A stretch of 50,631 bases of DNA, taken from Treponema sp. GTDB lineage: Bacteria; Spirochaetota; Spirochaetia; Treponematales; Treponemataceae. Below the pieces are notes generated by a model. The model saw nothing but the letters and a program-made list of their open reading frames with translations. It ran no database searches and had not been told where the DNA came from. Below, one piece after another: positions 45,247 to 50,631 of this stretch (the stretch's first letter is position 1; each line of letters opens with the position of its first letter). The position numbers and the translations under genes were made by a program. The DNA lies in the NCBI GenBank assembly GCA_017616165.1, contig JAFZYR010000005.1:1-50631 (forward strand), read 5' to 3'.

Positions 45247-45276
45247 TTGACATACAACCCCATCTTCCTATATTAT
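45247..45276 (+). promoter_or_regulatory. promoter of the Na+/solute symporter gene
   Basis: Perfect TTGACA (45247-45252), 18-bp spacer, TATTAT (45271-45276), about 37 bp before the ATG. The -35 of this promoter lies only 8 bp from that of the divergent ABC operon, so shared control is possible. Confidence 0.65.
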
Positions 45277-45313
45277 GGATTACTATAAATAGAAACACAC
45301 ACAGAGGATTCAA

Positions 45314-46876
45314 ATGATTATCAAAATCTTAATGCTTGTTATCTTCTTTGCCATTATGATTGGTGTCGGCGTTTATGCCCACAAGCAGGCAACAGATGTA
45401 AACGGATTTGTTCTTGGCGGACGAAATGTTGGTCCATGGCTCACAGCCTTTGCATACGGAACTTCTTATTTTTCTGCCGTAGTATTTATTGGTTATGCAG
45501 GCCAGTTTGGATGGAAATACGGTATTTCATCAACCTGGATCGGACTTGGAAACGCCTTCCTTGGCTCACTTCTTGCCTGGGTTGTAATGGGACGCCGCAC
45601 ACGCGTAATGACCCATCATCTTGATGCAAAAACCATGCCGGACTTTTTCGGAAAGCGCTACGAAAGCCAGTCTCTCCGCATAGCCGCAGCCGCAATTGCA
45701 TTTATTTTCCTTATTCCATATACAGCTTCCTTGTACAAGGGACTTTCTACCCTGTTCGGACTCGCCTTTGACATTGACTACAAATGGTGTGTAATCGGAA
45801 TGGCCGTTCTTACAGCCGTATACGTAATCCTTGGCGGCTACATGGCAACAGCCATCAACGACTTTATCCAGGGACTCATCATGCTCGGCGGTATCATTGC
45901 CGTAATTGCAGCAGTTATCGCAGGACAGGGAGGCTTCTTGAGCGCCCTCGACAAGCTTTCTCAAGTCCCTGGCGACCCGACAGTAGCAGCACCGGCCCTC
46001 AAGGGAATGAACGGAATGTTCGCTTCCTTCTTTGGACCAGACCCGCTCAACCTTCTTGGAGTAATCATCCTTACTTCGCTTGGTACCTGGGGTCTCCCAC
46101 AGATGGTTGGTAAGTTCTATTCCATCAAGTCAGAAAAAGCAGTAAAAACAGGAACCGTAGTTTCTACAATATTCGCAGTAGTTATTGCCGGCGGCTGTTA
46201 CTTCCTTGGTGGCTTTGGACGTCTTTTTGATTCCCCAGCCATCCACAGTGCAAAAGGAATCGTTTACGACAGCATTGTTCCACAGATGCTCGCAACACTG
46301 CCTGATATCCTCATTGGTATTGTAGTAGTACTCGTACTCTCTGCCTCTATGTCAACCTTGTCGTCACTTGTTTTGACCTCAAGCTCAACCTTGACTTTGG
46401 ATATGCTCAAAATTACCTGCATGAAAAAGACCGACGAAAAGAAAACCGTTTTTGTAATGCGTGTTTTCATCGTAATCTTTATTGCAGTTTCAGTAGGAAT
46501 CGCCCTTAATCCGGACAAGGTTCCATACATCGCACAGCTCATGGGTTATTCATGGGGTGCTCTTGCCGGTGCCTTCCTTGCTCCGTTCCTTTACGGCCTC
46601 TTCTCTAAGAAAACCACAAAGGCCGCCGTTTGGGCAAACTTTATCTGGGGTGTTGCTCTTACAGTAGTGAACATGTTCCCTGCCATCCGCTTTATCCAGT
46701 CACCAATTAACTGTGGTGCAGTAGCAATGGTTGGCGGTCTCATCATCGTTCCTCTCGTAAGCCTCTTTACTCCAAAGCTTCCGGGTGCCGATGTTGACCA
46801 GATGTTTGCCTGCTACGAAGAAAAAGTTCAGGTTACCAAGAAAATGGTCCTCGTCGAAGAAGACGAAGAGAAATAA
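45314..46876 (+). CDS. sodium:solute symporter (SSS/SLC5 family)
   Basis: 520 residues, about thirteen transmembrane helices. Typical SSS features are GYAGQFGWKYGIS in the first helices, the GGYMATAINDFIQGLIML stretch (helix 5), GTWGLPQMVGKFYSIKS, and the Na2-site helix SASMSTLSSLVLTSSSTLTLDM (about 340-361). The substrate cannot be read from the sequence; candidates are proline, pantothenate, sialic acid or sugar. AGAGGA lies 6 bases before the ATG. The acidic, lysine-rich C-terminus (KKMVLVEEDEEK) is cytoplasmic. Monocistronic by position. Confidence 0.93.
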   Translation: MIIKILMLVIFFAIMIGVGVYAHKQATDVNGFVLGGRNVGPWLTAFAYGTSYFSAVVFIGYAGQFGWKYGISSTWIGLGNAFLGSLLAWVVMGRRTRVMTHHLDAKTMPDFFGKRYESQSLRIAAAAIAFIFLIPYTASLYKGLSTLFGLAFDIDYKWCVIGMAVLTAVYVILGGYMATAINDFIQGLIMLGGIIAVIAAVIAGQGGFLSALDKLSQVPGDPTVAAPALKGMNGMFASFFGPDPLNLLGVIILTSLGTWGLPQMVGKFYSIKSEKAVKTGTVVSTIFAVVIAGGCYFLGGFGRLFDSPAIHSAKGIVYDSIVPQMLATLPDILIGIVVVLVLSASMSTLSSLVLTSSSTLTLDMLKITCMKKTDEKKTVFVMRVFIVIFIAVSVGIALNPDKVPYIAQLMGYSWGALAGAFLAPFLYGLFSKKTTKAAVWANFIWGVALTVVNMFPAIRFIQSPINCGAVAMVGGLIIVPLVSLFTPKLPGADVDQMFACYEEKVQVTKKMVLVEEDEEK

Positions 46877-46883
46877 AAACAAG

Positions 46884-46903
46884 GAGGGGGAAGTCTCCCC
46901 CTC
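46884..46903 (+). terminator. GC-rich hairpin after the symporter gene
   Basis: GAGGGGGA - AGTC - TCCCCCTC, an 8-bp stem with a 4-base loop starting 8 bases after the symporter stop. It lacks the usual U-tract, so termination is possible but not proven; it may instead protect the message end. Confidence 0.4.
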
Positions 46904-46911
46904 GCTTCAAC

Positions 46912-46944
46912 CAGTGGTAGTTTCGACAAGCTCAACCACCACTG
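46912..46944. repeat. family C palindromic repeat, intergenic copy
   Basis: CAGTGGTAGTT - TCGACAAGCTC - AACCACCACTG. The arms pair with one offset and the central TCGACAAGCTC matches the core of the copy inside the LysM gene (2152-2181). Confidence 0.7.
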
Positions 46945-46965
46945 TTTTCCGCTACCCCCTCTCCT

Positions 46966-46984
46966 AGGGGGCTCACCGCCCCCT
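46966..46984. repeat. G/C-rich hairpin in the post-symporter gap
   Basis: AGGGGGC - TCACC - GCCCCCT, a perfect 7-bp stem with a 5-base loop. A CCCCCT arm just upstream (46955-46960) could compete for the same G run, so alternative folds exist. The gap 46877-47152 contains no gene that I can support. Confidence 0.5.
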
Positions 46985-47020
46985 AAAACCCCCGCACAAA
47001 ATGCCTTCTAATATAACACC

Positions 47021-47152
47021 GGCCGCCAGCGGCCTTAAATACCTACAAAACTTCATATTTCCTGATTTAGTAGGCTTTTCTTTACTTAATAAACCAATTT
47101 TTCGCATATTTCAGCCTACAAAATTGCCTTTTTCCCGATTTTGTAGGCCATT
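47021..47152. repeat. hairpin cluster with two tandem CCTACAAAA palindromes
   Basis: GGCCGC-CA-GCGGCC (47021-47034) is followed by a degenerate palindrome (CCTAC at 47042 with GTAGG at 47070-47074, then TTTACTTAA). A better copy has a perfect 11-bp stem GCCTACAAAAT / ATTTTGTAGGC (47114-47124 and 47138-47148), again followed by TTTTACTTAA. The two copies have the same order of elements and are about 72 bp apart. They lie just beyond the stop of the J-domain gene and could end or stabilise its message. Confidence 0.65.
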
Positions 47153-47683
47153 TTACTTAAGATAACTTTCTTCATAAGCAGATTTACTGGAATCATACAA
47201 CCGCTGAACCCATTCCAGCTGTTTTCGGGCGGCAAGTACCAGCTCGGGGACATGACATTCCTTTATAACAGTTTTGTAGCATTTTATTGCCGTCCCTAGA
47301 TGCTTAAGATGATTTTCAGAACGACGCTTCAACTCTTCGGGGTCAGAAATGAAACCATAGCCGATTTTTTTGTAAGCAACATATTCATTCCGCGCAATTT
47401 CCATGAGGTTTATGTAGGCATAATTCTGCTCCTGAGCAGGAGCGGCAGCTGCTTTATTATATTGTACATTTACCGCAGTAATTTTCTGGTTTATATAATC
47501 CTGATACAAATCAACAATTTTCACAGTGTATTCTTCAAATAATTCTTTCTTAGATTCTTCCGCTTTATCAGGATGATACATTTTCAAAAGCTTAAGATAG
47601 TATTTCCGGATCTCGGAAAACGACTTTTCTCTGAGAATCATTTGCCGTAACTGTTCAAAATCAATTTCAAATTGTGAACTCAT
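47153..47683 (-). CDS. J-domain (DnaJ-like) protein
   Basis: 176 residues from the likely start ATG 47683; the open frame runs back to 47782, but those extra residues are of unlikely composition. A J-domain-like helix pair lies at the N-terminus with the Hsp70-stimulating HPD tripeptide (KLLKMYHPDKAEESKK, about 33-48). The rest is helical, without zinc fingers or the G/F region, so it is a J-protein of type III. It would recruit DnaK to an unknown client. No close gene partner: it is flanked by hairpin clusters on both sides. Confidence 0.7.
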   Translation of the reverse strand: MSSQFEIDFEQLRQMILREKSFSEIRKYYLKLLKMYHPDKAEESKKELFEEYTVKIVDLYQDYINQKITAVNVQYNKAAAAPAQEQNYAYINLMEIARNEYVAYKKIGYGFISDPEELKRRSENHLKHLGTAIKCYKTVIKECHVPELVLAARKQLEWVQRLYDSSKSAYEESYLK

Positions 47684-47821
47684 ATCAATTCTTAATTTAT
47701 CAGAAAAAGAAATATTCTTATAGAACCTTATTTTCAATTGAATAAAAAAAATCCAACAAAAATGTAATTTTGTGATAGTCATTATGAGGTTTTTATGTAA
47801 AAATGATAGTTATGAAAGAGA

Positions 47822-47943
47822 TCCCGAAACATAGGGAACGACGGCTGTAAGCCGGCAAAATGCTCCAGTGGAGCATTTTGAGTGAGTCTCCGAGCAGCTA
47901 TGCTGCGAAGGGTTCGGGATGACAGGTCGTCGTTCGGGATGAC
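47822..47943. repeat. family B composite element with nested hairpins
   Basis: TCCCGAA (47822) and TTCGGGA (47913-47919) bound the element. Inside are CGGCT-GTA-AGCCG (47842-47854), AAAATGCTCC-AGT-GGAGCATTTT (47857-47879) and GCAGC-TAT-GCTGC (47894-47906). TTCGGGATGAC is then repeated directly at 47933-47943. It fills the gap between the divergent J-domain and GH3 genes. No strong promoter is evident; a weak TTGTGA...TTATGT pair lies at 47770-47798. Confidence 0.75.
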
Positions 47944-47968
47944 ACGCATAATCTCATAGGAGTATCAC

Positions 47969-50631
47969 ATGAAAACAATTCTGGACTGGAAGGAATACGA
48001 AAAAACTGCACGACAGGCAATTGCAGAAGGCTGTGTGCTTTTGGAAAATAATGGCGTACTGCCACTCAAAAAAGGCAGCACAGTTTCTGTATTTGGACGA
48101 ATCCAGAGTAATTACTATAAAAGCGGAACCGGTTCTGGCGGTAAGGTAAATGTTTCTAAGGTTTGGAACATCGTAGAAGGTCTGGAAGATAGCGGCTCTG
48201 TAAAAATAAATCAGGACCTCAAAAAGCTTTACGAGGATTGGGAAAAAGAAAATCCTTACGACGAAGGCATGGGCTGGGGAAAAGAACGCTGGTCTCAGGA
48301 TGAGATGCCTCTTACAAAACAGACAGTAGATGATGCCACAGCAAAAAGTGATGTTGCACTTGTTATAATTGGACGCACTGCCGGCGAAGATAAGGACAAC
48401 TCTGCAACAAAGGGCTCCTGGTTTCTTACAGATGGCGAGCTTGATATGCTCAAAACTGTTCGCGCAGGCTTTGACAAAGTTGTTGTACTTTTGAATGTCG
48501 GCAACATCATCGATATGGGTTTTGTTTCCGAAATCAAGCCGGATGCAGTTTTATATGGCTGGCAGGGAGGAATGCTAGGTGGTCTTGGAACCGCAGATGT
48601 TCTTACCGGCGCAGTAAATCCATGCGGTAAACTCACTGACACAATTGCAAAACAAATTACCGACTACCCGTCTGACAAATGGTTTGGCGATCTTAAACAA
48701 AACTTTTACTGCGAAGATATTTTTGTCGGCTACCGCTATTTCGAAACCTTTGCAAAGGATAAGGTACTCTACCCGTTTGGCTATGGTCTTTCTTATACAA
48801 GCTTTAAGACAGAAGCTGTTTCTGCCGCAAATGACGAGACAACAAAACAAGTAACCCTCAAAGTTAAAGTAACAAACACAGGAAGCCTTGCCGGTAAGGA
48901 AGTCGTTCAGATTTATATCGGCGCTCCAAACGGTAAGCTTGGAAAGGCCGCCCGTGTGCTTGCAGACTTTGAAAAAACAGAACTGCTTGCCCCGGGTGCT
49001 TCACAGGAAATTGATTTTTCAATTCCATACTACAGCTTTGCCTCTTACGACGACGGCGCTTACACAGGAAACAAAGCCTGCTTTGTACTCGAAGAAGGAA
49101 ACTACAAGCTCTACGTCGGAAACGATGTGCGTCAAGCATCACAAGCTTTTGACTTTACTCTCGACTCGCTGCTTGTCATCAAAAAATGCGAAGAAGCCTA
49201 TGCTCCGGTTCAGGCCTTTGAAAGAATGCACGCTGCCTCAGATGGCACTCTTACAATGCAAGCAACTCCACTTTCTACAATAGATATGTGGGAACGCAGA
49301 AAAGAACGCCTTCCTAAAGAAATACCTTTTACCGGCGACAAGGGCTACAAGCTCAAGGATGTACTCGACGGCAAAACTACAATCCAAGACTTTGTTGCAC
49401 AGTTTACCGACCAAGAGCTTGCCTGCTTTACCCGCGGGGAAGGAATGGGTAGCAGTCTTGTAACTCCGGGAACAGCCTCTGCCTTTGGAGGAGTTTCTCC
49501 ACGCCTCAAGGACTACTACGGAATCCCTGTTGCCTGCTGCGATGACGGTCCAAGCGGAATGCGCCTCGACTGCGGAATGAAGGCCTTCTCCCTTCCAAAC
49601 GGAACTTCCATTGCCTCTACCTTTAACAAAAAGCTTGTAAAAGAGCTTTACACCTTCACAGGCCACGAAATGCACGCAACAAACGTAGAAAATCTTCTTG
49701 GCCCAGGTCTCAATATCCACCGCCACCCGCTCAACGGCCGCAACTTTGAATATTTTTCAGAGGATCCGCTGCTCACCGGTCAGATTGGTTCAGCCATGGT
49801 TCAGGGCTTGCAGGCTGCAGGAGTAACAGGAACAATCAAGCACTTCTGCGGAAACAACCAGGAAGCAAACCGCCACGGCATCGACTCAATCATCAGCGAG
49901 CGTGCCCTCCGTGAAATATACCTCAAGGGCTTTGAAATTGTTGTTCGTAACGGCGGCGACTCAGTAATGACAACCTACGGAATTGTAAACGGTATTCACA
50001 CTTCAAGCTCTTACGACCTTAATACAACAATCCTCCGCGATGACTGGGGCTTTAAAGGCATTGTAATGACAGACTGGTGGGCCCTGCTAAATGAACCAGG
50101 CGAAAAACCAAACAGAACTAACTTTGCCGTAATGCTACGCGCCCAGAATGATGTTTACATGTGCTGCCCGGATGGAAAAACCGACGCCTCAGGTGAAAAC
50201 ACCTTCACCGCCCTTGCCGACGGAACACTCACCCGTGCAGAGCTTCAGCGCACAGCAATAAATGTCTGCGACCACGTAATGCACACCCAGGCAATTAAGC
50301 GCCTGCTTGGCACAGACGAAGGCATAGAAATTATAAACCGCCCTGTTTCTGCAGATGATATCAACATGGAAGATGTAGAGTTTACAGAGCTTGGAAAAGA
50401 CGAGCTTGTAATAGACCTTTCCTACAAAGAAAGCAAGGCAAACACAAACTTTGTACTCGCACTCGACGTAAAGGAATTTGGTGCCTTCGAAGCCTCTCTT
50501 ACAGCCAGCTCAGAGCTCGGGGAACTTGCACAGCTACCTGTAACAATGTTCTTCCAGGGAATCCCAATGGCAAGCTTTACCTTTAACGGCACCGGCGGCA
50601 AGGATGTTACCCTAACAAAAGAAATCCCGCT
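47969..50631 (+). CDS. GH3 beta-glycosidase with permuted domain order (3' end beyond window)
   Basis: At least 887 residues, open at the window edge. AGGAG sits 6 bases before the ATG. The order is reversed from standard GH3: first the alpha/beta sandwich (about 1-290, candidate acid/base Glu140 in GRTAGEDKD, then FVGYRYFETF), a fibronectin III-like domain (about 290-400; VKVTNTGSLAGKEVVQIY), then the catalytic TIM barrel (about 455-750; PVACCDDGPSGMR, HRHPLNGRNFEYFSEDP, KHFCGNNQE, nucleophile Asp702 in GIVMTDWW). No signal peptide, so it acts in the cytoplasm on imported oligosaccharides; beta-glucosidase or beta-xylosidase activity cannot be separated by eye. Confidence 0.92.
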   Translation, partial: MKTILDWKEYEKTARQAIAEGCVLLENNGVLPLKKGSTVSVFGRIQSNYYKSGTGSGGKVNVSKVWNIVEGLEDSGSVKINQDLKKLYEDWEKENPYDEGMGWGKERWSQDEMPLTKQTVDDATAKSDVALVIIGRTAGEDKDNSATKGSWFLTDGELDMLKTVRAGFDKVVVLLNVGNIIDMGFVSEIKPDAVLYGWQGGMLGGLGTADVLTGAVNPCGKLTDTIAKQITDYPSDKWFGDLKQNFYCEDIFVGYRYFETFAKDKVLYPFGYGLSYTSFKTEAVSAANDETTKQVTLKVKVTNTGSLAGKEVVQIYIGAPNGKLGKAARVLADFEKTELLAPGASQEIDFSIPYYSFASYDDGAYTGNKACFVLEEGNYKLYVGNDVRQASQAFDFTLDSLLVIKKCEEAYAPVQAFERMHAASDGTLTMQATPLSTIDMWERRKERLPKEIPFTGDKGYKLKDVLDGKTTIQDFVAQFTDQELACFTRGEGMGSSLVTPGTASAFGGVSPRLKDYYGIPVACCDDGPSGMRLDCGMKAFSLPNGTSIASTFNKKLVKELYTFTGHEMHATNVENLLGPGLNIHRHPLNGRNFEYFSEDPLLTGQIGSAMVQGLQAAGVTGTIKHFCGNNQEANRHGIDSIISERALREIYLKGFEIVVRNGGDSVMTTYGIVNGIHTSSSYDLNTTILRDDWGFKGIVMTDWWALLNEPGEKPNRTNFAVMLRAQNDVYMCCPDGKTDASGENTFTALADGTLTRAELQRTAINVCDHVMHTQAIKRLLGTDEGIEIINRPVSADDINMEDVEFTELGKDELVIDLSYKESKANTNFVLALDVKEFGAFEASLTASSELGELAQLPVTMFFQGIPMASFTFNGTGGKDVTLTKEIP

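Noticed and set aside
1..50631. tRNA, rRNA, riboswitch or complete insertion sequence
   Set aside because: No cloverleaf with TTC-loop consensus, rRNA stretch, known aptamer core or transposase was recognised by reading; a covariance-model scan would be needed to exclude small RNAs.

Overview
The window reads as chromosome from a spirochaete of the genus Treponema, most likely a saccharolytic gut or rumen species. Three things suggest this. The block mutS - skp - bamA - tamB and the block LysM/LytM - HD - recN - nadK - DegT-like - cheW resemble treponemal gene order as I remember it. There are many lipoproteins with treponeme-style lipoboxes. Cytoplasmic GH8 and GH3 glycosidases point to plant-fibre oligosaccharide use. 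This placement is inference from gene content; no rRNA or tRNA gene was seen.

Layout. (1) 1-1657, minus: the 5' part of a surface-lipoprotein gene whose start codon is separated from its lipoprotein frame by a run of nine G, so it is out of frame as sequenced; losing one G would restore it. (2) 1730-9712, minus: LysM/degenerate LytM protein, HD protein, a conserved unknown, recN, nadK, a DegT-like protein without its PLP lysine, cheW and comF. (3) 9870-24408, minus: mutS, skp, bamA, tamB, lolC/D/E and a lipoprotein, which is an outer-membrane assembly and lipoprotein-sorting block. (4) 24419-35199, minus: ftsY, a PEGA-like envelope protein, prfB with its programmed +1 frameshift, two TPR-containing exported proteins, corC/tlyC, ybeY, a PgpH-like 7TM-HD phosphodiesterase and phoH. 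(5) 35240-42684, minus: lptD, uvrA and a GH8 exo-oligoxylanase. (6) 42747-45133, minus: a polar amino-acid ABC transporter. (7) 45314-46876, plus: a divergent Na+/solute symporter. (8) 46877-47152: a hairpin-rich intergenic region. (9) 47153-47683, minus: a J-domain protein. (10) 47969 to the window end, plus: a GH3 enzyme with permuted domain order, cut by the edge.

How it works together. Almost 45 kb runs on one strand with gaps of 0-40 bp or short overlaps, so translational coupling is probably common. The products mainly serve envelope construction (Skp, BamA, TamB, Lol, LptD, FtsY, envelope TPR proteins), DNA repair (MutS, RecN, UvrA) and translation or RNA quality control (RF2, YbeY, PhoH).

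The most unusual structure is at the repeat level. At least three families of short palindromic elements (A: GTCATTGCGAG...GCAATCCA; B: TCCCGAA...TTCGGGA; C: TTCGACAAGCTCA) lie in the few non-coding gaps. They have also entered genes: family A supplies residues 6-33 of LptD ahead of its signal peptide, and family C encodes a PEPVEG segment in the LysM protein linker.
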